Source of the DNA: an uncultured Burkholderiales bacterium
GTDB lineage: Bacteria > Pseudomonadota > Gammaproteobacteria > Burkholderiales > Burkholderiaceae_C
Assembly (NCBI GenBank): GCA_903844825.1
Contig: CAIMVC010000458.1
Span: forward strand, 1-39,844
Length of the DNA: 39,844 nt
Reading direction: 5' to 3'
Shown: in pieces, positions 31,955 through 39,703 of the stretch
Layout of the letters: each line of letters begins with the position of its first letter
Numbering within the stretch: the stretch's first letter is position 1
Notes under the pieces: generated by a model
The model's database searches: none
What the model saw: the letters and a program-made list of their open reading frames with translations, nothing else
What the model was told of the DNA's origin: nothing
Made by a program: the position numbers and the translations under genes

Positions 31955-33621
31955 CAGCCGACCATCTCGGGCTGGGCCAACCATTCACGGCCTTTGAGCA
32001 TGGCATCCCAGTACAGCGGCGGCAGGACGCGCTCCTTGAGGTACCAGGCCAGCGCCGAAGGCTTGGTGCCGTCAATGAGCCATGTGGGGAAACTCGGCGC
32101 CAGCTTGCCACCGTAGGTGAACTCGGCTAAGACAATCTTGCCGCGCTCGACCGTCAAAGGGCAGGAACCGTAGCCGTCGTACCTGGCCTCGCCTTTGGCT
32201 TGACCACGGGTTGCCAGCAGGTTGTGCGCCACCACCGGCGCCTGCTTGCGCGCCGCCGCAGCTGTTTTGGCATTGCTGGTGTTGCCCGCATCGCCCAGCG
32301 CAAAGATATTGGCGTAGGCCTTGTGGCGCAGCGTGCCCGGGTCAATGTCGATCCAGCCGGCCGCGTCGGCCAAGGGACTGCTGCGAATGAAGTCGGGGGC
32401 TTTTTGCGGTGGAACCACATGCAGCATGTCAAAGTCCTGCGTGATCAGTTGCTTGCCTCCGTCCGCCTGGGCCTGGCTGAAGGTGGCCTTTTTTGCCGGG
32501 CCATCGACGCTCACCAGCGTGCGGCCGAAGTTCAAGCCGATACCGTAGGCTTTGACATAGTCCATCAGGGCGGGCACGTAGTCGGCCACCCCGAACAACA
32601 CAGCCCCTGCATTGCAAAACTGAATGTCGATGTTTTTCAGTACACCCTGGCTGCGCCAATGGTCGGCCGACAGATACATCGCCTTTTGCGGTGCCCCCGC
32701 ACATTTGATGGGCATGGGTGGCTGGGTAAAGATGGCCTTGCCGCCGCGCAATTGCTGAACCAGCTCCCAGGTGTAGGGCGCCAGATCGTAGCGGTAGTTG
32801 GAGGTCACCCCGTCCCGGCCCAGCGATTCGGCCAGACCTTCAATGCCCTGCCAGTCGAGCTTGAGCCCCGGGCAGACCACCAACTGCTTGTAGCTCACCA
32901 CACGGCAGCCGTCGAGGATGATGGCATTGCGCTCCGGCTCGAAGGCGGCGACGGCAGCCTTGATCCAGTGCACCCCGTGCGGCAACACCGAGCCCATCGT
33001 GCGGGCCGTGAACGCAGCGTCAAACACGCCAGCCCCGACCAGCGTCCAGCCGGGCTGATAGTAATGAACATCGGCCGGCTCAACGATGGCAATGTCCAGG
33101 CCAGGCTGGCGCGCCAGCAGGCTGGCAGCCACCGCGATGCCCGCTGCACCACCACCCACAATGACCACCTCGTGCGTGGCATCCGCGACTTCAACGGGCG
33201 TCTTGCCGCCGTTGGCGATGCGCCGCACCAGCGCCTTCATGTCAAACCCCGCCTTGGCCGATGTCTCAATAATCTGCGGCAAAGCTATTTGCCCGGCGCT
33301 GGCCAGCGCCCACATCGTGGTCGAACGCATGCCGGTTCGGCAGTAAGCCAGAACGGGCTTGGGCAACTCATCCATCAACTGGCCAAAGGCAGCGCCCTGC
33401 TCGTCCGTGACCTTGCCCGACTCGGCGGGCAGGTAACGCACTTGTAGCCCTTCGCTCGCAGCGGCCTGCTGGATTTCACTGAAACCAGGTTGATCGGCGC
33501 CCTCACCGTCGGGGCGATTGCAAATCACGGATTTGAAACCGGCTTGCGCGATCGCCGGCAGGTCAGCCGCTGAAATTTGGCCCGAAACCGAGAGCGAAGA
33601 GGTCAACGCTTTGATGTCCAT
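31954..33621 (-). CDS. DUF442 phosphatase-like / sulfide:quinone oxidoreductase fusion
   Basis: This is a 555-residue two-domain protein. Residues about 1-115 are a DUF442 (Blh N-terminal, PTP-like) domain with CRTGMRS (Cys94, Arg99), a C-x4-R-type catalytic loop, which may transfer persulfide. Residues about 150-555 are a type II SQR-like flavoprotein: FAD motif VVIVGGGAAGIAVAA, PIKCAGAPQKAMYLSA with the active-site Cys307, and the second nucleotide region IFALGDAGNTSNAKTAAAA. The GDC cysteine of human-type SQR is Ala445 here. SQR oxidises H2S to a persulfide and passes electrons to quinone. The ATG at 33621 has AGGAG 7 nt upstream. It belongs to the BigR-regulated minus-strand operon, between the YeeE/YedE genes and sulP. 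Confidence 0.9.
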   Translation of the reverse strand: MDIKALTSSLSVSGQISAADLPAIAQAGFKSVICNRPDGEGADQPGFSEIQQAAASEGLQVRYLPAESGKVTDEQGAAFGQLMDELPKPVLAYCRTGMRSTTMWALASAGQIALPQIIETSAKAGFDMKALVRRIANGGKTPVEVADATHEVVIVGGGAAGIAVAASLLARQPGLDIAIVEPADVHYYQPGWTLVGAGVFDAAFTARTMGSVLPHGVHWIKAAVAAFEPERNAIILDGCRVVSYKQLVVCPGLKLDWQGIEGLAESLGRDGVTSNYRYDLAPYTWELVQQLRGGKAIFTQPPMPIKCAGAPQKAMYLSADHWRSQGVLKNIDIQFCNAGAVLFGVADYVPALMDYVKAYGIGLNFGRTLVSVDGPAKKATFSQAQADGGKQLITQDFDMLHVVPPQKAPDFIRSSPLADAAGWIDIDPGTLRHKAYANIFALGDAGNTSNAKTAAAARKQAPVVAHNLLATRGQAKGEARYDGYGSCPLTVERGKIVLAEFTYGGKLAPSFPTWLIDGTKPSALAWYLKERVLPPLYWDAMLKGREWLAQPEMVG

Positions 33622-33665
33622 GAGATGTCTCCTGTAGGGCAATTGCAGGGGTGCCTGAGCGCGAC

Positions 33666-34100
33666 TTAAACAGAACGGGCACGTGCTGCCCGACGGTCAA
33701 AAATTTCAAAGAAGATCATGCCGGCCAGCATGAAGGCCACAAACACCGCCGCCTTGGCTTGCCCGGAAGCCAGGGACACCAGCGCCGGTCCCGGGCAAAA
33801 ACCGGCCAGACCCCAACCCGCGCCAAACAGCACGGCGCCCACCACCAGCGGCTTGTCAATCTGGCTGGAGGTCGGCAAACGCAAGGCTCCGCCCAGAAAA
33901 CTGGCCGTGCGCTTCTTGGCAATGGCAAAGGCGAAAAAACCAACCGCAATAGCGCCGCCCATGACCAGCGCCAAGGAAGGGTCCCAAGCGCCGAACAGGT
34001 CTAAAAACCCAATCACCTTGCCTGGATCGGTCATGCCCGAGAGCAGCAGGCCCAGGCCAAACAGCAGGCCGACAAGAAATTCACTGATACGGTGTTGCAT
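33666..34100 (-). CDS. YeeE/YedE-type (DUF6691) membrane protein
   Basis: This 144-residue membrane protein is one half of a split YeeE/YedE transporter. Helices are visible at FLVGLLFGLGLLLSGMTDP, LALVMGGAIAVGFFAFAIA, VVGAVLFGAGWGLAGFCPGP and AAVFVAFMLAGMIFFEIFD. The conserved Cys in GFCPGPALVSLASG corresponds to the thiosulfate/sulfur relay cysteine of the family. The start at 34100 has AAGGGG 6 nt upstream. Together with the next gene upstream it probably moves a reduced sulfur species. Such pairs are standard in bigR loci. Confidence 0.88.
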   Translation of the reverse strand: MQHRISEFLVGLLFGLGLLLSGMTDPGKVIGFLDLFGAWDPSLALVMGGAIAVGFFAFAIAKKRTASFLGGALRLPTSSQIDKPLVVGAVLFGAGWGLAGFCPGPALVSLASGQAKAAVFVAFMLAGMIFFEIFDRRAARARSV

Positions 34101-34110
34101 GAAATACCCC

Positions 34111-34548
34111 TTAAATTGCGTGACGAACCACATAGACCATCACAAAACCGGCCGCCATGAAAGTGACCGTCGCCACCATCGAGCGCGGTGACATACGCGA
34201 CAAGCCACAAACACCATGGCCGCTGGTGCAGCCCGAACCGTAGCGGGTGCCAAAGCCCACCAGCAGCCCGGCCACCGCAATGGCGCCGTAACCCGCGTCA
34301 ATCCGGGGCGCCTGCACGAGGCCAGCCGGCATGAGCGCCATGAAAACCAGCGGCGCCGCGCCCATGCCCAGCAAAAAAGCCAGGCGCCAGCCGATGTCAC
34401 CCATTCGGGGGACGAGCAAGCCGCCCAAAATGCCACTGATACCCAAAATACGGCCATTGAGCAAGATAAAGAGCGCCGAGGCCAGGCCGAGCAAAAGCCC
34501 GCCGCCCAACGATGCCCAAGGGGTAAAGGCTGTCCAATCAATCGTCAT
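34111..34548 (-). CDS. YeeE/YedE family membrane protein, partner half
   Basis: This is a 145-residue membrane protein with four or five helices ([77 protein letters not shown]). [20 protein letters not shown] is the family's cysteine signature, which in full-length YeeE relays thiosulfate or sulfur. It pairs with the adjacent DUF6691 half, 10 bp downstream. Its ATG overlaps the bigR stop (ATGA). Confidence 0.92.
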   Translation of the reverse strand: MTIDWTAFTPWASLGGGLLLGLASALFILLNGRILGISGILGGLLVPRMGDIGWRLAFLLGMGAAPLVFMALMPAGLVQAPRIDAGYGAIAVAGLLVGFGTRYGSGCTSGHGVCGLSRMSPRSMVATVTFMAAGFVMVYVVRHAI

Positions 34549-34871
34549 TTTTCATTTCCTCCTGGTGTGCAAAACTGGCTATACAAAACTTCAATGAGGG
34601 CCAGCGCCGGCTGGCTGGTCAGTTGGTAGTAAATATTTTTGCCATCCCGGCGCGTGCTCACGAGTTCCTCTTCGCGCAGCACCGTAAGCTGCTGCGACAA
34701 GGTCGGCTGAACAATCCCCAGGAGCTCTTCAAGTTCACCCACACGTTTTTCACCTTGCGCCAGCTGGCACAGGATCATCAGACGATCCGGGTTGGCAAGC
34801 ACCTTCATCAGCCGGCAAGCACGCCCCGCCGCGTTTTGCATGTCAGAAAGCTCAAGGGCCACAGTCTTCAT
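34545..34871 (-). CDS. bigR: BigR/SqrR-type ArsR-family persulfide-sensing repressor
   Basis: This 108-residue winged-helix repressor has its recognition region in LGIVQPTLSQQLTVLREEEL and wing VSTRRDGKNIYYQLT. Cys35 (LMILCQLA) and Cys101 (YSQFCTPGG) are 66 residues apart, the spacing I recall for the redox pair in BigR and SqrR, which forms a disulfide or polysulfide bridge with persulfides and releases DNA. Cys19 is an extra. The gene leads the minus-strand operon and lies 90 bp from the divergent dioxygenase gene, so it is expected to control both sides and itself. AAAGGA lies about 6 nt before the ATG. Confidence 0.9.
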   Translation of the reverse strand: MKTVALELSDMQNAAGRACRLMKVLANPDRLMILCQLAQGEKRVGELEELLGIVQPTLSQQLTVLREEELVSTRRDGKNIYYQLTSQPALALIEVLYSQFCTPGGNEK

Positions 34872-34961
34872 GGGAGTCCTTTAAATTTAAGATGTTGATA
34901 GTCTATTGACTTTTAATCTATTTGTCAATAGACTATTTGGAACTTAACCAAGGAGCTACTC
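34872..34961. promoter_or_regulatory. BigR operator with symmetric overlapping divergent promoters
   Basis: A perfect 13-bp inverted repeat is present: ATAGTCTATTGAC at 34898-34910 and GTCAATAGACTAT at 34924-34936, separated by 13 bp. Each arm also contains a short palindrome ATAG-N-CTAT, with centres 30 bp apart. Plus strand: -35 TTGACT (34906-34911), 17-bp spacer, -10 TAGACT (34929-34934). Minus strand: -35 TTGACA (34928-34923), 17-bp spacer, -10 TAGACT (34905-34900). Every promoter element therefore lies inside or at the edge of the dyad, so a bound repressor would silence both directions. The binding protein is inferred to be the adjacent BigR. Confidence 0.8.
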
Positions 34962-35837
34962 ATGACCGCCACCCCAAAAGCCCCCCAGGTCCATGGCATC
35001 TTCGATCCCGCCACTTGGACCGTCACCTACGTTGTGCACCAGGGGCCAGGCACGGCTTGCGCCATCATTGACTCGGTGCTTGACTACGATCCGAAATCCG
35101 GACGCACGCGCCACAACACGGCCGATAAAGTGGTGGCTTATGTGCGCGCCAACGACCTGAAAGTCGAGTGGATTCTCGAGACCCACGCCCACGCCGACCA
35201 CCTGAGCGCTGCGCCCTATCTGAAGGCCCAGCTCGGCGGCAAAACGGCCATTGGTGACCACATCACCGCGGTGCAAAAAGTGTTCAAGGGCATTTTCAAC
35301 CTAGAGCCTGAGTTCAAGCTCGACGGCTCGCAGTTCGACCACCTGTTCAAGGAAGACGACGCTGTCCGGGTGGGCGAGATGGTCGGCAAGATACTCTTTG
35401 TTCCCGGACACACACCGGCCTGCGTGGCCTACCAGTTTGGTGACGCGGTGTTTGTGGGCGATACGCTGTTCATGCCTGACGTCGGCACGGCCCGCTGCGA
35501 CTTCCCGGGCGGCGACGCCAAAACCCTTTACGCATCAACACGCAAAATCCTCAGCCTGGCACCGCAAACGCGCCTGTTCATGTGCCACGACTACCCGCCA
35601 GCGGGCCGCGAGATCGCCTTCGAAACCACCGTGGCCGAGCAGCGCGCCCGCAACATCCACGTGCACGATGGCGTGACCGAGGAGGAATTCGTGGCCATGC
35701 GGACCCAACGGGATGCCACGCTGGAGATGCCCGTCCTGATCCTGCCGGCCGTGCAGATCAACATCCGCGCCGGGGAACTTCCCCCCAAGGAAGCCAACGG
35801 CATTGCCTATGCCAAAATTCCGTTGAACGCCCTATGA
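34962..35837 (+). CDS. Persulfide dioxygenase (ETHE1/Blh-type metallo-beta-lactamase fold)
   Basis: This 291-residue MBL-fold enzyme oxidises glutathione persulfide to sulfite plus GSH with a mononuclear iron. Iron-site residues are visible in ETHAHADHLSAAPYL (His75, His77, Asp79, His80), VPGHTPACVAYQFG and GDTLFMPDVGTARCDFPGG, with RLFMCHDYPPAGRE near the C-terminus. GHTPACVAYQFGDAVFVGDT is typical of ETHE1/Blh. It lacks the DUF442 domain of fused Blh proteins, which is attached instead to the SQR across the operator. AGGAG lies 6 nt before the ATG. It starts the plus-strand operon and would remove the persulfide made by SQR. Confidence 0.92.
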   Translation: MTATPKAPQVHGIFDPATWTVTYVVHQGPGTACAIIDSVLDYDPKSGRTRHNTADKVVAYVRANDLKVEWILETHAHADHLSAAPYLKAQLGGKTAIGDHITAVQKVFKGIFNLEPEFKLDGSQFDHLFKEDDAVRVGEMVGKILFVPGHTPACVAYQFGDAVFVGDTLFMPDVGTARCDFPGGDAKTLYASTRKILSLAPQTRLFMCHDYPPAGREIAFETTVAEQRARNIHVHDGVTEEEFVAMRTQRDATLEMPVLILPAVQINIRAGELPPKEANGIAYAKIPLNAL

Positions 35838-35844
35838 CAACGCC

Positions 35845-36462
35845 ATGAACGCATTCACTGACCCCCTGACCCGCTGGAACGAGCGTTTTGCCGCCGAGGG
35901 ATACCTCTTCGGCGAGGCACCCAACGCCTACCTGGCCGACATGACCAGTTCGCTCACCAAGGGCCGGGCCTTGTCCGTTGCCGATGGCGAGGGCCGCAAC
36001 AGCGTCTGGCTGGCTCAGCAGGGTTTTGAGGTGGATGCGTTTGACTTCTCGCCCATCGCCGTTGACAAGGCGCAAAAATTGGCCAGCCGGCACGGCGTCA
36101 GCGTGAACTACCAATGCAGCAGTTGGGAAGCATTTGACTGGCCGGCCCAGCGCTACGACACGGTGGTCGGCGTCTTCTTCCAATTTGCCGACCCGGCATC
36201 CAGGTCGGCCCTGTTCGCCCGAATGGACGAGGCCTTGAAACCCGGCGGCATCTTGCTGATCCAGGGCTACGGCAAGGAGCAACTTCAGTTCAACACAGGT
36301 GGCCCCGGCAAGCTCGATCATCTTTATGACGAGGACCTGTTGCTCGCAGCCTTCCGGAACTACCGGGTGCTGGACCTCAGAACCTACACGGCACAGGTCA
36401 GCGAAGGCCAAGGCCACAGCGGCCTGTCGGCTCTGGTCGGATTTGTCGCCCAAAAACGCTGA
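35845..36462 (+). CDS. TehB/thiol-type class I methyltransferase
   Basis: This 205-residue SAM-dependent methyltransferase starts TRWNERFAAEGYLFGEAPNA, followed by a motif I ALSVADGEGRNSVWLAQQGF and FEVDAFDFSPIAVDKAQKLA. YDTVVGVFFQFADPASRSAL and LKPGGILLIQGYGKEQLQF follow. The start and motif I variant (VADGEGRN) are shared with the tellurite/thiol methyltransferase-like group. It lies 7 bp after the dioxygenase stop and 11 bp before cydA. Sitting within a sulfide regulon, it may methylate a thiol or sulfide; this is inference, and the true acceptor is unknown. Confidence 0.82.
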   Translation: MNAFTDPLTRWNERFAAEGYLFGEAPNAYLADMTSSLTKGRALSVADGEGRNSVWLAQQGFEVDAFDFSPIAVDKAQKLASRHGVSVNYQCSSWEAFDWPAQRYDTVVGVFFQFADPASRSALFARMDEALKPGGILLIQGYGKEQLQFNTGGPGKLDHLYDEDLLLAAFRNYRVLDLRTYTAQVSEGQGHSGLSALVGFVAQKR

Positions 36463-36473
36463 GGCAAGGCGAC

Positions 36474-37850
36474 ATGGACACCCTGGACCCCATCGTGCTG
36501 GCCCGCATCCAGTTTGCGGCCAACATCACGTTTCACATCCTCTTTCCCACTATCAGCATCGGACTGGGGTGGTTTTTGCTCTACTTCAAAACGCGCTTTG
36601 TGGCCTCCGGGCAGGCGCACTGGATGCAGGCCTATCAGTTCTGGATCAAGATTTTTGCCCTGACTTTTGCCCTCGGCGCCGTCAGTGGCATCACCATGAG
36701 TTTTCAGTTCGGCACCAACTGGCCGGGCTTCATGACCACGGTAGGCAACGTGGCCGGGCCGCTGCTGGCCTACGAAGTGCTGACCGCCTTTTTTCTGGAG
36801 GCCACGATGCTGGGCATCATGCTCTTTGGCCGCGGTCGCGTCAGCGAAGGGGTGCACACCCTGGCGACCTGGCTGGTGGCCCTCGGCACCACCGCCTCGG
36901 CCTTCTGGATTCTGGCCCTGAACTCGTGGATGCACACCCCTGCCGGCTACGAAATGATCAACGGCCAGGCCTTCGTGACCAGCTGGTTTGAGGTCATCTT
37001 CAACCCCTCGTTTCCCTACCGCCTGGGGCACATGCTGATTGCCTCCGGCCTGACAGTGTCTTTTCTGCTGGCCGGCATCAGCGCGTACCGCTGGCTCAAG
37101 GGCGATGCGGGCAAGGACGTGATGACCGCCCTGCGCGCCGGTGTGTTCGTGGCGGCAGCCTTGATCCCGCTGCAGATTTACGTCGGTGACCTGCACGGCC
37201 TGAACACCTTGAAATACCAGCCGGCCAAACTGGCCGCCATGGAGGGCATCTGGACCACGCAAAAAGGCGTTCCCGCCGTGCTGTTTGGACTGCCCGACGA
37301 GAAGACCCACAGCACCCGGTTCGAGATCGCTATCCCCAAGCTGGCCTCGCGGTACCTCACCGGGCAATGGGATGGTGAGGTCAAAGGCATCGCCGACTTT
37401 GGCGACAAGCACCCGCCCGTTGCGCCGGTGTTTTGGGCCTTTCGCATCATGGTGGGCGTCGGCTTGCTGATGCTGGCGGTGAGCTGGTGGGCATCGCTGG
37501 AGCTGGTGCGCAAAAAACAGCCGTCGATGCGCACAGCCCAAGTTCTGCTGGTCATGACTTTTGCCGGCTGGGTGGCACTGATCGCCGGTTGGTATGTGAC
37601 CGAAATCGGACGACAACCCTGGCTGGTCTACGGCGTGCTGACCACAGCGCAGGCCGCCTCCTCAGTTCCCGGCGACAACATCGCCCTGACGCTGGCGATG
37701 TACCTGCTGCTGTATGCGGCTTTGATGGCAGCTTATGTGTCGGTGGTTTTTCATCTGGCCAAAAAAGCCGCGATAGAGGCCACCGAGGGTGCACCCTCCT
37801 CCAACGACGAGCAGCACCGCGTACCTGTCCGGGGCTTGAAAAATGCTTGA
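36474..37850 (+). CDS. cydA: Cytochrome bd (CIO-type) quinol oxidase subunit I
   Basis: This 458-residue CydA has a short Q-loop. The heme b595 ligand region is FAANITFHILFPTISIGLGW (His21). Other family blocks are GVSGITMSFQFGTNWP-like AVSGITMSFQFGTNWPGFM, FFLEATMLGIMLFGRGRV, PSFPYRLGHMLIASGLTVSF with the b558 His, LIPLQIYVGDLHGLNTLKYQ, and GWYVTEIGRQPWLVYGVLT with the GRQPW motif. It reduces O2 to water with quinol and is far less sensitive to H2S and cyanide than heme-copper oxidases. It is in line with the sulfide-detox genes, 11 bp after the methyltransferase, so the BigR operator probably controls it. Confidence 0.96.
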   Translation: MDTLDPIVLARIQFAANITFHILFPTISIGLGWFLLYFKTRFVASGQAHWMQAYQFWIKIFALTFALGAVSGITMSFQFGTNWPGFMTTVGNVAGPLLAYEVLTAFFLEATMLGIMLFGRGRVSEGVHTLATWLVALGTTASAFWILALNSWMHTPAGYEMINGQAFVTSWFEVIFNPSFPYRLGHMLIASGLTVSFLLAGISAYRWLKGDAGKDVMTALRAGVFVAAALIPLQIYVGDLHGLNTLKYQPAKLAAMEGIWTTQKGVPAVLFGLPDEKTHSTRFEIAIPKLASRYLTGQWDGEVKGIADFGDKHPPVAPVFWAFRIMVGVGLLMLAVSWWASLELVRKKQPSMRTAQVLLVMTFAGWVALIAGWYVTEIGRQPWLVYGVLTTAQAASSVPGDNIALTLAMYLLLYAALMAAYVSVVFHLAKKAAIEATEGAPSSNDEQHRVPVRGLKNA

Positions 37851-38877
37851 TCATGGCATTGACATCAGCAGCCCGGCGGGCTGGCTCCCGCTGGCCTTTG
37901 CACTGATCATGGCCCTGTCCATGCTGGCCTACGTTGTTCTCGACGGCTACGACCTGGGCGTTGGGATTTTGCTGCGGCAAGCCGATGACGTCGACCAAAA
38001 AGACGCCATGCTCGCCAGCATCGGGCCGTTCTGGGACGCCAATCAAACCTGGCTGGTGTTGGGCGTTGGTGTGCTGCTGGTTGCGTTCCCAGCCGCGCAC
38101 GGCGTGATTTTGGGCGCTTTGTACCTGCCGGTGGCCCTGATGCTGACCGGCCTGACACTGCGAGGCGTGGCGTTTGAGTTCAGGGTCAAGGCCAAGGCGC
38201 ACCATCGCCCGCTGTGGGACAAAGCGTTTTACCTGGGCTCCCTGCTGGCCTCGTGGTCGCAAGGCTTCATGTTGGGGCAGTTGATCACCGGCTTCAAGAC
38301 GGGCGCGAGCAACTACTTTTTCAGTGTCTTGATCGGCCTGTGCCTGATTTCAGCCTACCGGCTTCTGGGTGCCGGCTGGCTGATCATGAAAACCGAAGGT
38401 GCGCTTCAACTCAAGGCAGTGCGCTGGGCCAAAAACAGTTGGTGGCTCACCGTGGCCGGCGTGCTGGCCATTTCAGTTGCTACGCCCTGGGTCAGCCCCC
38501 TGATTTTTGACAAATGGTTCAGCTTTCCAAATCTGCTGATGCTGTTTCCCATCCCGGCGGTGACGGCGGCCTTGTTTGGCGTCATGGCGCGCAGCCTGCA
38601 CCGCCTGCCGCTGCGCATCAAGCAGGGCAATCAATACGGCGCGGCCGTGACCTTTGCCTGCGCCGTGGGCATATTTTTACTGTCGTTTTACGGCCTGGCC
38701 TACAGCCTGTTCCCCTGGCTGGTGATTGAACGGTTCACCATCTGGCAGGCCGCCAGTTCCTCGCAGGCCTTGATGGTGATCTTCTATGGCGTGATCGTCG
38801 TCTTTCCGCTGATCATTGGCTACACGGCCTACGCGTACCGTGTTTTCTGGGGAAAGTCGACGGCGCTACGCTACTAA
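37843..38877 (+). CDS. cydB: Cytochrome bd quinol oxidase subunit II
   Basis: This 344-residue CydB carries the usual blocks LAYVVLDGYDLGVGILL, DAMLASIGPFWDANQTWLVL and GVLLVAFPAAHGVILGALYLPV, with further helices FYLGSLLASWSQGFMLGQ and VTFACAVGIFLLSFYGLAYS. The end YTAYAYRVFWGKSTALRY is also typical. The ATG overlaps cydA by 8 bp. No cydX or cydDC-type gene follows on this strand before the convergent cysE. No clear terminator is seen in the 46-bp gap. Confidence 0.95.
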   Translation: MLDHGIDISSPAGWLPLAFALIMALSMLAYVVLDGYDLGVGILLRQADDVDQKDAMLASIGPFWDANQTWLVLGVGVLLVAFPAAHGVILGALYLPVALMLTGLTLRGVAFEFRVKAKAHHRPLWDKAFYLGSLLASWSQGFMLGQLITGFKTGASNYFFSVLIGLCLISAYRLLGAGWLIMKTEGALQLKAVRWAKNSWWLTVAGVLAISVATPWVSPLIFDKWFSFPNLLMLFPIPAVTAALFGVMARSLHRLPLRIKQGNQYGAAVTFACAVGIFLLSFYGLAYSLFPWLVIERFTIWQAASSSQALMVIFYGVIVVFPLIIGYTAYAYRVFWGKSTALRY

Positions 38878-38923
38878 CCGCTGCGGACCTAGGTGCCCAT
38901 CGTCGACAGCGACTCGCCCACCA

Positions 38924-39703
38924 TTATTTGCTCATGAGCTCATTGAGCTTGGCGGCCTCAAAAGTTTCCTGCCGCGCTGCGTCGGCCGGCACGCAGCCGG
39001 GCACCGTGCTGCTCGGCGCGGCGGACAACTTCTCGATGGCCCGCCATAGCAGCGCGATCTGGTGCTCCTGCGACGAGGCGTTGTCGATCAGACCCTTCAT
39101 GGCTTGCGACACGGGATCATCTTCGAGCGTGATGCCATAAGCTGAAAACTTCTTGGGCGCCGACGCCACGTCAGCGCTTTCGTCAGCCTTGGATGCAATG
39201 ATGCGCGCAGGAATGCCAACGGCGGTGGCGCCCGCAGGCACCGGCTTGATGACCACGGCGTTGCTGCCGATCTTGGCACCATCGCCCACCAAAAAGCCAC
39301 CCAGCACCTTGGCACCGGCGCTGACCACCACGTCCTTGCCCAGCGTCGGGTGGCGCTTGGCGCCCTTGTAAAGCGACGTGCCGCCGAGGGTCACGCCTTG
39401 GTAGATCGTGCAACCGTCACCGATTTCGGCTGTTTCGCCCACCACAACGCCCATCGCGTGGTCAAAGAAAACGCGCTCGCCAATCTTGGCACCCGGATGA
39501 ATCTCGATGCCCGTCAGAAAGCGCGCCAGATGCGAGATAAAACGGCCCAGCCATTGAAGGCCGTGGGTCCAGCACCAGTGGGCGCGTCGATGCAAGATGA
39601 GGGCATGCAGCCCGGGGTAGCAGGTCAGCACTTCCCAGGCACTGCGGGCGGCGGGGTCGCGTTCAAGAATGCACTGAACGTCGGAGCGGAGGCGTGAAAA
39701 CAT
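38924..39703 (-). CDS. cysE: Serine O-acetyltransferase
   Basis: This 259-residue left-handed beta-helix acyltransferase makes O-acetylserine for cysteine synthesis. It starts [20 protein letters not shown] and continues [13 protein letters not shown]. Hexapeptide repeats run through [40 protein letters not shown] and [20 protein letters not shown] with catalytic His residues. [18 protein letters not shown] closes the helix. The C-terminal tail is longer than in E. coli CysE. The ATG at 39703 is chosen because homology begins there; the frame stays open to the window edge but only with low-complexity Arg/Pro residues. It faces cydB and is not part of the sulfide operon. Confidence 0.94.
   Translation of the reverse strand: MFSRLRSDVQCILERDPAARSAWEVLTCYPGLHALILHRRAHWCWTHGLQWLGRFISHLARFLTGIEIHPGAKIGERVFFDHAMGVVVGETAEIGDGCTIYQGVTLGGTSLYKGAKRHPTLGKDVVVSAGAKVLGGFLVGDGAKIGSNAVVIKPVPAGATAVGIPARIIASKADESADVASAPKKFSAYGITLEDDPVSQAMKGLIDNASSQEHQIALLWRAIEKLSAAPSSTVPGCVPADAARQETFEAAKLNELMSK

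Noticed and set aside
32200..33447. Plus-strand open frame (415 codons) opposite the SQR fusion
   Set aside because: Antisense shadow; the minus strand carries FAD motifs and SQR signatures.
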